Shown: positions 7,746 to 17,076 of the stretch, piece after piece | How the letters are laid out: the number at the start of each line of letters is the position of its first letter | Position numbering within the stretch: position 1 is the first letter of the stretch | IMG/VR virus record: IMGVR_UViG_3300042507_006529 | Coordinates: 1 to 43,857 of that record | Direction: 5' to 3' (one strand) | DNA length: 43,857 nt | Source of the DNA: a virus | Notes under the pieces: generated by a model | Database searches by the model: none | Seen by the model: only the letters and a program-made list of their open reading frames with translations | Told to the model about the DNA's origin: nothing | Translations under genes and position numbers: made by a program

Positions 7746-8595
7746 GGACTTCCTCAACCAAGAGTTTGCCGCCGGCCATGTCTGGCGACTCCGGGCACCC
7801 GCCGGCACGCGGTTCGACATGTCGCCCGACATCCAGGCCCGCGACGTGGCCGCCGAGACGGAGGCTTCGCTGGCCGCCACCGAGAAGTATTCGCCGCGAC
7901 TGGGCGCCATCAACCGCCGGCAACTGGAGCAGACACTGCTGGGCTCGCCCGACGACGGCACCCGCGGCCTGCTCGACATCTACTTCGAGGACGCCAGCCC
8001 GACCGCCGCCCGGGCGGATCGAGAAGCCTCGACCGCGCAGCGCGAGCAGGACATTGCCGACGTGACGCGACTGGGGCCCGGCGCCGTGCAGGCATTCCGC
8101 GCTGCCAATCCCGAGCAGCAGGCCCTCATGCAGGCGCTCAACGCGAGCGCCCTGGAGGGCATCAGCGCCGGCCGGCAGCTTCCGCCGGGCATCCAGCGGC
8201 AGGTGGAGCAGAACCTCCGCAGCGCGCAGGCCGGGCGCGGCTTTGGCTTTGGCGCCAACGACGCCATCATGGAAGCCCTCGCCACCAGCGACGCGGGGGA
8301 ACGCTACTTCCAGAACAACTTCCAGCGCGCCACGGGCATTGCCGGGCTGAACCAAGCCACGAGCGGCGACCCGTTCCAACTGGTGACCGGCCGGGCGAGC
8401 GGCGCCAATGCGGGCATGGGCCTGCTGGGCATGGGCAACCAGAACGCGCAGGGCACCACCGGCAGCATCTACGGCGGGGCCTCGAACATCCTCGACTGGA
8501 ACGCCAACAGCCAGCGCGACGCCGCCGTGTCCAGCGCCAACAATTCAGCCGCGCTCGCGGGCGCCGGCATTTCCGCCGCGGGCTCAGCCCTGTGA
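7741..8595 (+). CDS. Probable internal virion (ejection) protein
   Basis: This 284-residue protein is Ala/Gly/Gln/Asn-rich. It has a helical central part (about 95-170) and a C-terminal Gly/Ala/Ser-rich low-complexity end (GMGLLGMGNQNAQGTTGS, ALAGAGISAAGSAL). This composition is typical of small ejection proteins in short-tailed phages, which leave the capsid and help span the envelope. It heads the 7741-16883 block, with larger candidates downstream. Its start codon lies in a family C repeat. No enzymatic motif is seen. Confidence 0.55.
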   Translation: MKDFLNQEFAAGHVWRLRAPAGTRFDMSPDIQARDVAAETEASLAATEKYSPRLGAINRRQLEQTLLGSPDDGTRGLLDIYFEDASPTAARADREASTAQREQDIADVTRLGPGAVQAFRAANPEQQALMQALNASALEGISAGRQLPPGIQRQVEQNLRSAQAGRGFGFGANDAIMEALATSDAGERYFQNNFQRATGIAGLNQATSGDPFQLVTGRASGANAGMGLLGMGNQNAQGTTGSIYGGASNILDWNANSQRDAAVSSANNSAALAGAGISAAGSAL

Positions 8596-8597
8596 CC

Positions 8598-8906
8598 ATG
8601 AACAACTACAACGCCACCCCGATGCCGCGGGGAATCCAGCCCGGCGCCGGCAGCATGACCAAGCCCATGTCCGAGGAGGATTGGGTGAAACGCATGGAAC
8701 GCATGCAGGAACTGGGCGTGGCCGACGACAGCCTGCTGATGCGCGGCACCGAGTTTCGCCGGGGCCTGGCCGAACGCCGAGAGCAGTTCCGCGACGACGC
8801 CCGCGATTCGGTCCGGCAGGCGCTGGGCTTCAAGGCCAAGGATTCCGCCGCCCTTGGCGCCGCGGCCAAGAGCGCCGGCAAGAGCAGCCTCCTGTCCTCG
8901 CTGTGA
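8598..8906 (+). CDS. Small charged helical virion-module protein
   Basis: About 102 residues; a GTG at 8592 overlapping the previous stop would add two. The sequence has a Pro/Met-rich start, a charged helix (EEDWVKRMERMQELGVADDS and onward), and an Ala/Lys/Ser-rich tail (AAAKSAGKSSLLSSL). No family is recognised. It lies in the ejection-protein block and its stop overlaps the GTG of the next gene. It could be a small internal protein or an assembly factor. Confidence 0.55.
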   Translation: MNNYNATPMPRGIQPGAGSMTKPMSEEDWVKRMERMQELGVADDSLLMRGTEFRRGLAERREQFRDDARDSVRQALGFKAKDSAALGAAAKSAGKSSLLSSL

Positions 8907-9472
8907 AACGCTTCTTCCAACGCCGCTTCGGGTGTTACGGGCTCACGGTGCCGCTGGGCCGGGGCCGCCAGCTGGAACTGTGGCTGGCGCCGCGCCATGC
9001 CTTCATTCCGCGCCATGTCCACCCGCACATCCGCAGCACGCTGATCTTCCTGGGCGGACGCATGGCGTGGTGGCGCGACGAACTGCCCGGCAAGCTGATG
9101 ACGTGGCGCCATTTCGGACGCGCCTTCGAGGTGGCCCCGCACTGCGCCCACGCTGCGATGACGTTTGGCTGGTTCGGCCTGTTCGCCAACTTCGAGCAAT
9201 GGCTGCCCGGCGTGCCCATGACCAGCGCCGCCACGGATTTGGAACTGCGGGAAATCGGAGAGGACAATTTGGAAGGCAGGAAAGCAGGAACGGAGGAAGG
9301 CAAAAGCCTCTGCCAAGACGATGCAAGATGCTCAGAGATTGCCCGGAGGTGGCTGGCCGGTGAGTCGTTGCGGCACATTGCGGCGGCCGTAGGATGCAGC
9401 CGTAACACCGTCCCGGTAGTGATCCAGGAATTGAAGCGCCAAGGGAAGCTTCGCTGTTCGTTGCTGCCATGA
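8903..9472 (+). CDS. Cupin-like protein fused to a duplicated HTH domain
   Basis: The 189-residue product starts at a GTG overlapping the previous stop. Residues 1-120 look like a small beta barrel of the cupin type: HAFIPRHVHPHIRSTLIFLG, a Gly turn, then VAPHCAHAAM, supplying several histidines for a possible metal site. After a short linker encoded by a family B repeat (NLEGRKAGT), the last 51 residues repeat the HTH of the protein at 21932. They are about 80% identical at the protein level and 82% over 152 bases without gaps. The fusion looks recent and mediated by, or resolved at, the repeat. Whether the HTH part functions here is unknown. Confidence 0.6.
   Translation: MKRFFQRRFGCYGLTVPLGRGRQLELWLAPRHAFIPRHVHPHIRSTLIFLGGRMAWWRDELPGKLMTWRHFGRAFEVAPHCAHAAMTFGWFGLFANFEQWLPGVPMTSAATDLELREIGEDNLEGRKAGTEEGKSLCQDDARCSEIARRWLAGESLRHIAAAVGCSRNTVPVVIQELKRQGKLRCSLLP
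9266..9290 (+). repeat. Family B repeat at a gene-fusion junction
   Basis: A full family B unit (AATTTGGAAGGCAGGAAAGC) lies in frame inside the gene at 8903-9472. It sits between the cupin-like domain and the HTH copy that matches 22067-22218. No inverted partner lies nearby. Confidence 0.85.
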
Positions 9473-9888
9473 ACGTGCCGCCACTCTTCAACCTCTACCG
9501 CCGGGCCGCGATGAACCGCGACGATGCGTTCCTGTTCCTCATGGCCTTCCACGCGCACGCGCACCAGGTGGACGACGACATTGACGAGCCCGGCCGAAAC
9601 CGGGTGAACGCCGTGGACCGCTGCATGGAGGTGGCCGTGCTGACCAACTGCGAATTTTGGCGGGCCAATCACATGGCGCTGGCCACCGTGCATGCGCTGA
9701 TCGCCAGCCTTTACTCCACCAGCGTCATGGCGCCCACGAGCCCGCTGGCCAACACCCTGCGACTGAGCGGCAACCTGATGCCGCTGGCCGTCGCCTTCCT
9801 TTGCGGCGGCTGGGTCCACATGCAGGCCATCGCCGCCGACCTGTGGCCCATCGTCGCCCGTGACCAGTTGACCCCCACCGCTGCCTGA
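9469..9888 (+). CDS. Helical hydrophobic protein of the virion block, unknown
   Basis: The 139-residue product is mostly helical. It has His-rich DDAFLFLMAFHAHAHQVDDD near the N terminus and two moderately hydrophobic helices (ATVHALIASLYSTSVM and LMPLAVAFLCGGWVHMQAIA). It may be membrane-active or packed inside the virion. ATGA overlap with the upstream fusion gene shows coupling. No family is recognised. Confidence 0.55.
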   Translation: MNVPPLFNLYRRAAMNRDDAFLFLMAFHAHAHQVDDDIDEPGRNRVNAVDRCMEVAVLTNCEFWRANHMALATVHALIASLYSTSVMAPTSPLANTLRLSGNLMPLAVAFLCGGWVHMQAIAADLWPIVARDQLTPTAA

Positions 9889-9890
9889 CC

Positions 9891-10829
9891 ATGACCTACC
9901 AGCCCACCGTTACCGATCGCACCGGGGAATTCCTGTTCCGCGGCATCACCGGCGCCGCCGATTCTCTCGCCGACGCCGTGAAGCAACGCAAGCAGCAGTC
10001 GCAGAAGGCGTCGTCGCTGCGGAAGACCATCGGCATCTACAACCCCGAGCTGAAGGACGAGGTGCAGACCATGGGCCTCGCCGACCTCGAAGGCTACGTG
10101 GCCGGCATCGGCATGAAGGCGGCCAAGGACAAGCTGGCACAGGACCAGTCGAACAAGGACCGGGAATATAACCTGTCGAAGGTGTATGCCGACCTGCAAC
10201 AGGGCCAGATGAACCGGGCCAACGAACGCGACGCCGCGGGGCAACGCTTTACCCAATCGCTCGCCAGCCTCATGGGCACCGGCGGCGGACCGAGCATGGA
10301 CTTCGCCAACACGCTGGCCGGCGAACCGCAACCCGCCCGCGACGTGGGCCTCGCCGACATCGTGCAGGCCGCCGGCCAAAGCGGGCTCACGCTCGAACCC
10401 ACATCGCTTGCGCAACTGCTCCGGGCGGAACAGATGGGGCAGCGGGGGAATGCGGGGGCCGAGCTGGCCTTCCAGGAAGATCCCGTGACCGGGGCGCGCG
10501 TCGCCACGTTTGGCAACAGCCTGATTCCCACCGGCACCAACCCGGCCAAGCAGCAGGCGCAGGCCGTGGCGGTGACCGACAGCGAGGGCAACGTGATCGG
10601 GCAGGCGATTCCCGGGCGCAACGGCATGCAGTTGGTCCGCACTCCGGCCAAGGGCGTGGATCCCAAGACGCGGGTGAATGCCATCCTCGCCCAGCTCAAG
10701 GTTGAATCCAACCTGCCCCGCCGCCAGAAACTGACGGAGGAACTGGACGGCCTGCTGAACGGCACTGCACCGGCCGCCGCCCCCACCGCGACCGGCGCGG
10801 TCAACGACCCCCTCGGACTGTTCAACTGA
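9891..10829 (+). CDS. Probable internal virion protein
   Basis: This 312-residue protein has a long charged helical N-terminal half (LADAVKQRKQQSQKASSLRK, then KDKLAQDQSNKDREYNLSKV). The C-terminal half is looser, with DPVTGARVATFGNS and DSEGNVIGQAIPGRNG strands and a Pro/Ala linker at the end. Size, composition and the place directly before the giant polyvalent protein suggest an ejection or capsid-internal protein. No catalytic motif is visible. Two bases separate it from the upstream stop and three from the next start. Confidence 0.55.
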   Translation: MTYQPTVTDRTGEFLFRGITGAADSLADAVKQRKQQSQKASSLRKTIGIYNPELKDEVQTMGLADLEGYVAGIGMKAAKDKLAQDQSNKDREYNLSKVYADLQQGQMNRANERDAAGQRFTQSLASLMGTGGGPSMDFANTLAGEPQPARDVGLADIVQAAGQSGLTLEPTSLAQLLRAEQMGQRGNAGAELAFQEDPVTGARVATFGNSLIPTGTNPAKQQAQAVAVTDSEGNVIGQAIPGRNGMQLVRTPAKGVDPKTRVNAILAQLKVESNLPRRQKLTEELDGLLNGTAPAAAPTATGAVNDPLGLFN

Positions 10830-10832
10830 CCC

Positions 10833-13800
10833 ATGAGTGACCGCCTCATTGACCGGGTGCGCGCCAAGTATCCGCAATATGCGGACGTGCCCGACGACAA
10901 GCTGACCCTCGCCATTGGCACCAAGTTCCCGGCCTACCTGGAGCGCGACGCTAAGTTCGCCGCCAACTTCGAGGCGTTCGGCCAGATGCAGGCCAACAAC
11001 CAAGACACCGCCGCCCGGTCCGGGTTCTCCGGCCAGTTGGAGGGGGTGATCAACGCCGCGCACGAGGTGGGGTTTGACGCCGCCCGCGCCGTGGACCGCG
11101 AGGTGATCCAGCCGCTCACCGGGGGCACCGCCGCCGAGTGGGCCGCCGCCGTTCCCGAGGCCGCCAGCCTCATGCTGCGCCAACCGCTGCGCGAGGCCGG
11201 TAAGGTGTTCTCCACCGCCGGCAATCTGCTGGCCGAGGACGTGCGCAAGGTCACCGGCCTGACTTCCCTCGACCCCGCCGGGCCCGTCGCCCAAGGTTTG
11301 CAGGACGTGGGCCGGTCCGCTCCCGTGCTCGGCGCCAGCATGGCGTTGTCGGCCTACGGTGTGCCGCCCATGGCCGCGTTCGGCGGGCCCATGGCCGCGC
11401 AGACCTACGGCGAGACGGGTGATCCGCAGGCCGCGTTCCAGGCCGGCGTGATGGGCGCCGCGATTCCGGCCGTCGCCCAGGCGGGCAAGTCGCTGGCCGT
11501 GGGCGTGAACCGGCAACTGATCCAGCGCGGGCTGATGTCGCCCGGCGCCACGGCCACGCAGAAGGCGGTGGAAGTGCTCGGCTCGCAGGGTGCCGTGCAG
11601 GTGTTCATGGAAGGACTGCGCCTGCCGGAATACGCGGCGCTCGACCCGCAGCAGCGCAAGGAGGCCATCCTGCGGAACCTCGTGGCCAACACGGCGTTCC
11701 TGGCGCTCGACGTGCCGGGCTTCCGGCGGTCCCTGCCGAGCGAGACGCAGGCCAGGCTGAGCCCGGCCGAGCACGTGGCCGTGGCCCTGCGCGATGCCGC
11801 CAACCACCCCGAGGTGATCGAGGCCCTGCGCCAGAGCGCGGACGAGATTGCGCTGGCCGCCACGCGGCCCGAAGCAGGGAGCGGGGAGCAGGGAGACGGG
11901 CCGCTGTTCCGCCGCGAGGCGCCGCTGGGGGAGGTCGGGCCGGGGTTTGAGGCGCCAAAGATGGTTCGACTCTACCGCGGAGAAACCAAACCCGGGCCGC
12001 CGTCGTGGGGGCGTTCCGGTGAAATTGATCGGGCCACGTTTGAGCCGCCCGAATTCCGGGGGCGCTGGTTCACGCCCGACCCGGACGTGGCCAAGCCCTA
12101 CGCCAGAGCCGCCCACGATCCCGATGGGCGGATCATTTATGTCGATGTGCCCGAGGCGGACTTGGAAGCCTACCGGGTTGTGAATGTGCCGGGGGCGCGC
12201 AAGCACAGCCTTCAGCCGCGCAGTGAATTTGTGCTGCCGCCGGAATTGGTTCGCCGGGCCCGGACGTTGCCAAAGGAACAGCCGCCCGGCCGCGCCGCGG
12301 CAGTGCCGAGGGGCGAGTTCCGAATTCCGAATGCGGAGCCGGGGCGCCCGCTCGACCCGTTCGCAACGGACCAAGGGGCGACGGAGAACGTGCCGGCGGA
12401 AGGCATCGACGTGGTGGGCATGGGGCGGCGGGTGGAACAGCAGACGCCGGAGACATTGCCCGGCACCCGGTCGGTCGCGCAACGCATGGTCAACGCCGAG
12501 GATCGGTTCCTGGAGTTTGCCATGCAAACGGCCGGACTGACGCAAGAGCAGGCAACCACGGCGCTGGCCGAGTATCGCAAGGCCAAGGCCATCAAGTTCG
12601 ACCCGGTGGGCGGTCAATTCGCCTTCACGCATGGCGGATTTGCCGAAGCTGAGGTGTTGCGCCGCGCCGCGGGTGTGGCGAGTGCTGAAGCTCCCGCTGT
12701 GCCGGCCGCGGAATCCATGACCAAGCCGGCCGAGGTGCGACCGGCAGAGCCGACTGAGCCGGCGCAGGCTCCCGCCGCGGCGGCGCCGGCCATGCAGGGC
12801 GGCATGGATAACCTGCGGTTTGTCAGTGAGGTGGTGAAGCGCGGCCGGGCTGGCAAGGGCAAGCCGCTGGTGACCGATGCCAAGGACGCCAAGGCCAAGC
12901 TGATCGGTGAGCTAGGGAAGGCGGTGGAGGCGGCGCCGACAATGCAGGACACCGACAACCCGAGGCAGAAGGTCACCATCGAGATTCCCGGGGATGGCAC
13001 GTTGACCGTCTGGAACACCAAGGAACAGTTGGGCCAGTTGCTGGGCCGGGCCAAGCGGTTGGAAACGGGGGCGTCCGTTTCGGGCAAGGCGCCCGTGGCG
13101 CGGGCGGCCAAGATGGATGTGGTCCGCGTCATTGAGGATGCCCGCAAGGTATATGGCGACCGCCGGGCGGCCGACGTGTTGCAGCGGCAGGCTGAAGACA
13201 TGGAGCTGGAGATCGAACCTAAACAGCGTGAGCTGTTGGCCGAGGCGGCCGTCCGATTGAGGAATAGTCTGCCGCCGGAGCCGCCTCCTGTGGCGGCGCC
13301 AGCAGAACCGCCGCCCGCACTAAATGCGCCGCCGAAGGAAGGTGTAGTTGCACAAACGGAACCTGCCCGGCCGTCCAAGCCGGTGTTGGGTGGCAAGGTG
13401 GACTTCCTGATTCCGGCTCGAATTTCAGGCAATCCGGCGGTGAAGCGGTCCGGGCAAATGGTGACGTTGCCAGCAGATCCGGCGCACCAATATGTGGTGG
13501 CGGCCGATGGCAAAACGTGGGCGGTCTACGAATACACAACCGGGCAGCGGCCGGGTGACACCTACGCCAAGACGCGAGCCGGAGCAATTGCCAAGGCTGA
13601 GGCCAACATTGAGAAGGCTGGCGGTTCAGCGAAGATGGCCGAGCTGATCGGTGGGCGGGAGCGGATCAATGAAGATACTGTCGGGGAAGCGAAAGGCGGC
13701 GCCGCCGGTTCCCCGCTCGAAGCTCAAGGACAGTTTGGCCTGCCCGCGTTGCCGGCGGGCACCGCCACGGCCGTGCCGAGCAAGCGCATGGTGGTGACCA

Positions 13801-16800
13801 TGGAGCGGCTGGTGCCGGGCTTCACTACCGTGGCCAAGATCGAGGCCCGCCTGTCGGCCATCGTGGACGTGGCCCGCGGCATTGCCGATGCCTCGCCGAT
13901 CCGCAGCGCCCGCCTGTCGAAACGGTATGCCGGCGTCTACACCACGCCGAGCCGCGTGATCCGCATGTGGGACCGGCTGAACCTGCCGACCACGGCCCAC
14001 GAGGTGGCCCACGCCCTGGCCGACGCGCTTTACGCGACCACTTCGGTGGGCAAGGTGCGCGGTATTCCCCCGGCCGCCGGCCGCGAGCTGGTCGCCCTGG
14101 GCAAGGCGCTCTATGGCAAGACCCGGCCGAATGCCGGCTACGCGGGCGAAGGCTGGGCCGAGCTGGTGTCGGATTACCTGACGACCGACGACATCGCGAA
14201 GCGCGCCCCGAACGCCACGGCGTGGCTGGAGGGCACGGTGATGCCCGCCTTTCCCGAGGTGGCCGCCGCGATGCGACAGGCCCGCGCCGAGATCGACGTG
14301 TGGCGCGGCATGGGCGCCCGGGAGCGGATGCGCGCCCAGACGGGCCAAGCCGACGGCAAGCTGGCCCGGCTGCGCCAGGAGCTGGGCAAGTATGCGAGCC
14401 GCGAGGGTTTCGTGGAACAGTTTGCCCCCTACGAGGCGCTGGGCAAACGCTTCAAGGCGGTCGCCGGCCGGGCGCTGCGGGCCGACGAGGATCCATTCCA
14501 GATTGCCACCGCCCGGCGCGGGCAGGCCGGGGCCATCCTCGCCTACATGGCCGACGAGGGCATGATTGATCCCGCCGGCAATCGCACGGGCGGCCGGTCG
14601 CTGCGGGAGGCCTTGGCGCCGGTGACCAAGGGCTTGCGGGCCGACCAGGTGCTGGCCCGGAACCGGCGCGCCGCGGACTTTTGGTCTTACCTGTGGAGTC
14701 GCCGGGCCATTGAACGCTGGGGGCAGGACAAGAACCCGGGCATTTCGCTGGCCGACGCGCAATACCTGCGGCAGACGCTGGAGACGCCCGACTTCCAACT
14801 GGCCGCCAGCCGCTACTACGAATGGTGGGACGGGGTGCTGGATTACCTGGGCGCCTCATCGCCGGCCAACGCGGAGTTGGTGAAGCGCATCCGCAACGGG
14901 TCGCGGGATTACGTGCCGCTCGCCCGTGTGCTCGACGCCAACCAGTCGCGTCCCGGCGAGAATCAGGGCGTGGGCGGGGCCTTGCGGCGCATGCGGGGCA
15001 GTTCGCTGCCGGTGAAGGAGCTGGACGTGCAGACCTTGCTGGCGGCCGAGCAGGTGATTTCCCGGGCGCACCGGGACCAGGTGATGGAATCCATCTTCCA
15101 CCTGGCCCAGCAGCCGGGCATGGGCGGCATGATCGAGGAGGTGCCGCGGGCGCAGGTGAAGGAGCAGGTGAACGTGGAGAAATTGCGCCAGCAACTCGAA
15201 GGCATGGGCGTGGACACCACAAACATTCCCGCCGACACCCTGTTGGAATACTACACCGGCGCGGATTCGCCCAAGGGCTCGGACCCCATCGTGGCCCGCA
15301 AGGTGAACGGGGAAACGAAGTGGTATTTCGTGCGGCCGGACCTGTTTGGCGCGCTCGAAGGCATCCAGCCGGCCCGCCTGCCGCTGGTGGCCGACCTGTT
15401 GCTCGGCGTGCCGGCGCGGACCTTCCGGCTGGGCACCACGGGCTTGCGGCCGGCCTTCTCGCTGTTCACCAATCCGGCCCGTGACCTGCAAACCTTCCTG
15501 ATGCAGAGCACGGCCGGCGCCAATCCGCTCCGGCGGGTGGCCGAATACTTCGGCGCCCTGGGCGACGTGGTGAAGTCGGGCCTGACGCGCCAGCCGTCGG
15601 CGTATCGCGACCTGTTCGACCGGCTGGGTGTGATGGCCGGCCAACCGCTCGGCGGCGACGTGGGTTTCGCCCGGCGCGAGGCCAAGGGGCTGTTTCATGG
15701 CAAGGTGTTCAAGCGGGTCACGGCGCCGATTGAGACCTTGCGCGAGTTGCTGAGCTTCACCGAGGCCGTGCCGCGCATCGCGGAATTGCGGCTGCGCTCC
15801 AAGGAATTGGGCTGGTCACCGGGCCAACCGTTGACGCCCGAGCAGGCGCTGGCCCTGACCATCGCGGCCAAGCGGGTGACGACCGACTTCTCGGCCGGCG
15901 GCAGCTACGCCAAGCTGTGGTCGCAGGCCATCCCGTTCTTCAACGCCAACATCCAAGGCACCCGGGGTTTCCTGCGGACGCTTCAGGAACGGCCGGCGCA
16001 GGCGGTGCTGTATGGGTTTTCCATGTTCACGGTGCCTGCGCTCTACGCGTGGTGGCAGAACAAGGACGAGGACTGGTATCGGGCTTTGCCCTGGCGGGAG
16101 CGTTACCTGTATTGGAACGTGCCCGACGGCAACGGGAACGTGTATCAGATTCCCCGGCCGCCGGAGTGGCAGAACGCCTTCGCGGTGATCCCCGAGGCGC
16201 TGCTGGATGCCGCGCACCGGGACAATCCCGAGGCGGTCAACGCGGCTTTCGGTCACGTGTTTGCCACGGTGAACCCGTTTGACCTGCCGGTGGTGGGCAA
16301 GATCGCGTGGGAGCAGGCGCGCAATCACATGGACTTCTTCGACCGGCCCATCGTGCCGCGTGCCCAGGTGGACCTGCGGCCGGGCGAGCAGTCGGGCCCC
16401 TACACCTCGTGGCTGGCGACGACGCTCGGCCGGGCCTTCCCGGACAAGGTGAGCCCACGGCGCGTCGATCACGTCATTCGCGGCGTCGGCGGTGGGGCGG
16501 CCTCGGATACCGTGGCCGGCCTGGAGCAAATGCTGGGCTTGCGTCCCGGATCCACGCGGCAGGAACCCTCGGAGCTGCCCGTCGTGGGCAAAGCCTTCCG
16601 CCGCGGCGGCGAGTTCTCCGCGGTGAACCGGCAGATTTCGGAGCTTTACGACCTGCATTTCTACTGGCAGGCGCGGGCCCGCAACAAGGAGCTGGCGCCC
16701 CACCTGCGCGCCTTTGCCAACATGCTGGAAGGCCGGATGGAAAGCGTCCGCCTCGCCCAACGCATCGCCGAGCAGACCGAGGACCTGCGCGCCCGGCAAT

Positions 16801-16883
16801 CGGTCTATCGCGACCTGACCAAGCTGGCCGACACGCTCCTGACCGAAGCCAAAGCCGCCAAATTCCTGCCCACGCAGCAGTGA
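10833..16883 (+). CDS. Giant polyvalent internal virion protein (ART-like, zincin, LPD domains)
   Basis: A 2016-residue protein. Domains in order: N-terminal helical region to about 350; an ADP-ribosyltransferase-like domain at about 377-480 (LYRGETK, GRWFTPDPDVAKPYA, SEFVLPPEL) like those in phage polyvalent proteins; Pro/Ala-rich linkers; a zincin-like metalloprotease at about 1050-1115 with HEVAH (1056-1060) and downstream GEGWAEL supplying a possible third ligand; and a large-polyvalent-associated C-terminal region with PFFNANIQGTRGF near 1700 and aromatic-rich segments. Such proteins are injected with the DNA and act on host targets. Linkers contain repeat-like DNA at about 11874 and 12316. 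The gene ends just before attP. Confidence 0.75.
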   Translation: MSDRLIDRVRAKYPQYADVPDDKLTLAIGTKFPAYLERDAKFAANFEAFGQMQANNQDTAARSGFSGQLEGVINAAHEVGFDAARAVDREVIQPLTGGTAAEWAAAVPEAASLMLRQPLREAGKVFSTAGNLLAEDVRKVTGLTSLDPAGPVAQGLQDVGRSAPVLGASMALSAYGVPPMAAFGGPMAAQTYGETGDPQAAFQAGVMGAAIPAVAQAGKSLAVGVNRQLIQRGLMSPGATATQKAVEVLGSQGAVQVFMEGLRLPEYAALDPQQRKEAILRNLVANTAFLALDVPGFRRSLPSETQARLSPAEHVAVALRDAANHPEVIEALRQSADEIALAATRPEAGSGEQGDGPLFRREAPLGEVGPGFEAPKMVRLYRGETKPGPPSWGRSGEIDRATFEPPEFRGRWFTPDPDVAKPYARAAHDPDGRIIYVDVPEADLEAYRVVNVPGARKHSLQPRSEFVLPPELVRRARTLPKEQPPGRAAAVPRGEFRIPNAEPGRPLDPFATDQGATENVPAEGIDVVGMGRRVEQQTPETLPGTRSVAQRMVNAEDRFLEFAMQTAGLTQEQATTALAEYRKAKAIKFDPVGGQFAFTHGGFAEAEVLRRAAGVASAEAPAVPAAESMTKPAEVRPAEPTEPAQAPAAAAPAMQGGMDNLRFVSEVVKRGRAGKGKPLVTDAKDAKAKLIGELGKAVEAAPTMQDTDNPRQKVTIEIPGDGTLTVWNTKEQLGQLLGRAKRLETGASVSGKAPVARAAKMDVVRVIEDARKVYGDRRAADVLQRQAEDMELEIEPKQRELLAEAAVRLRNSLPPEPPPVAAPAEPPPALNAPPKEGVVAQTEPARPSKPVLGGKVDFLIPARISGNPAVKRSGQMVTLPADPAHQYVVAADGKTWAVYEYTTGQRPGDTYAKTRAGAIAKAEANIEKAGGSAKMAELIGGRERINEDTVGEAKGGAAGSPLEAQGQFGLPALPAGTATAVPSKRMVVTMERLVPGFTTVAKIEARLSAIVDVARGIADASPIRSARLSKRYAGVYTTPSRVIRMWDRLNLPTTAHEVAHALADALYATTSVGKVRGIPPAAGRELVALGKALYGKTRPNAGYAGEGWAELVSDYLTTDDIAKRAPNATAWLEGTVMPAFPEVAAAMRQARAEIDVWRGMGARERMRAQTGQADGKLARLRQELGKYASREGFVEQFAPYEALGKRFKAVAGRALRADEDPFQIATARRGQAGAILAYMADEGMIDPAGNRTGGRSLREALAPVTKGLRADQVLARNRRAADFWSYLWSRRAIERWGQDKNPGISLADAQYLRQTLETPDFQLAASRYYEWWDGVLDYLGASSPANAELVKRIRNGSRDYVPLARVLDANQSRPGENQGVGGALRRMRGSSLPVKELDVQTLLAAEQVISRAHRDQVMESIFHLAQQPGMGGMIEEVPRAQVKEQVNVEKLRQQLEGMGVDTTNIPADTLLEYYTGADSPKGSDPIVARKVNGETKWYFVRPDLFGALEGIQPARLPLVADLLLGVPARTFRLGTTGLRPAFSLFTNPARDLQTFLMQSTAGANPLRRVAEYFGALGDVVKSGLTRQPSAYRDLFDRLGVMAGQPLGGDVGFARREAKGLFHGKVFKRVTAPIETLRELLSFTEAVPRIAELRLRSKELGWSPGQPLTPEQALALTIAAKRVTTDFSAGGSYAKLWSQAIPFFNANIQGTRGFLRTLQERPAQAVLYGFSMFTVPALYAWWQNKDEDWYRALPWRERYLYWNVPDGNGNVYQIPRPPEWQNAFAVIPEALLDAAHRDNPEAVNAAFGHVFATVNPFDLPVVGKIAWEQARNHMDFFDRPIVPRAQVDLRPGEQSGPYTSWLATTLGRAFPDKVSPRRVDHVIRGVGGGAASDTVAGLEQMLGLRPGSTRQEPSELPVVGKAFRRGGEFSAVNRQISELYDLHFYWQARARNKELAPHLRAFANMLEGRMESVRLAQRIAEQTEDLRARQSVYRDLTKLADTLLTEAKAAKFLPTQQ

Positions 16884-16890
16884 TCTGTTA

Positions 16891-16910
16891 ACGTATCTTG
16901 CCACGTATCA
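16891..16910 (+). promoter_or_regulatory. Candidate integrase arm-type sites, left of attP core
   Basis: ACGTATCTTGCCACGTATCA holds two ACGTATC heptamers 12 bases apart. A near copy (17 of 20 identical) lies at 17169-17188, and inverted GATACG/CGTATC pairs lie between. Repeated heptamers on both sides of a tRNA-derived core are typical of arm sites of lambda-type integrases. Confidence 0.5.
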
Positions 16911-16971
16911 CGGCCGAAGGTGGCCTAGGCTCGCCCTGCGGTGCAGGCAATTACAACGCCACCGCGCCAGC

Positions 16972-17029
16972 CTCGAAATCAGGAGATGGGGTAACCCATC
17001 CGGGGGTTCGAATCCCTCCCCTTCCGCCA
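16972..17029 (+). other. attP core: 3' part of a tRNA-Ser(CGA)
   Basis: The segment runs from the anticodon loop CTCGAAA (16972-16978) through the anticodon-stem 3' half, a long variable arm (GATGGG-GTAA-CCCATC), the T arm (GGGGG-TTCGAAT-CCCTC), the acceptor strand and an encoded CCA (17027-17029). The upstream half of a tRNA is missing: the preceding bases do not pair with TCAGG and no acceptor 5' strand GGAAGGG is present. A 3' tRNA fragment beside an integrase gene is the classic attP core that restores the host tRNA after integration. The fragment implies insertion into a serine tRNA gene of class II form. Confidence 0.8.
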
Positions 17030-17040
17030 TGATTTGCAAG

Positions 17041-17068
17041 GGGTTGCAGCGGGAAACCGTTGCAGCCC
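17041..17068. terminator. Strong hairpin between convergent genes
   Basis: GGGTTGCAGCGG and CCGTTGCAGCCC form a 12-bp stem (two wobble pairs) closed by a GAAA tetraloop. The sequence after it is TTACGCTTT. It lies between the end of the rightward virion block and the leftward integrase stop at 17077, so it could end either transcript. The T-run is weak. Confidence 0.6.
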
Positions 17069-17076
17069 TTACGCTT

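Noticed and set aside
9711-12632. Long open frame on the minus strand (973 codons) opposite the virion genes
   Set aside because: It is His/Arg/Gly-rich without domain logic, lies opposite well-supported genes with ATGA coupling, and is expected from high GC codon bias.
16884-17029. Complete tRNA gene
   Set aside because: Only the 3' part from the anticodon loop is present; acceptor 5' strand and D arm are missing, so it is an attachment core.
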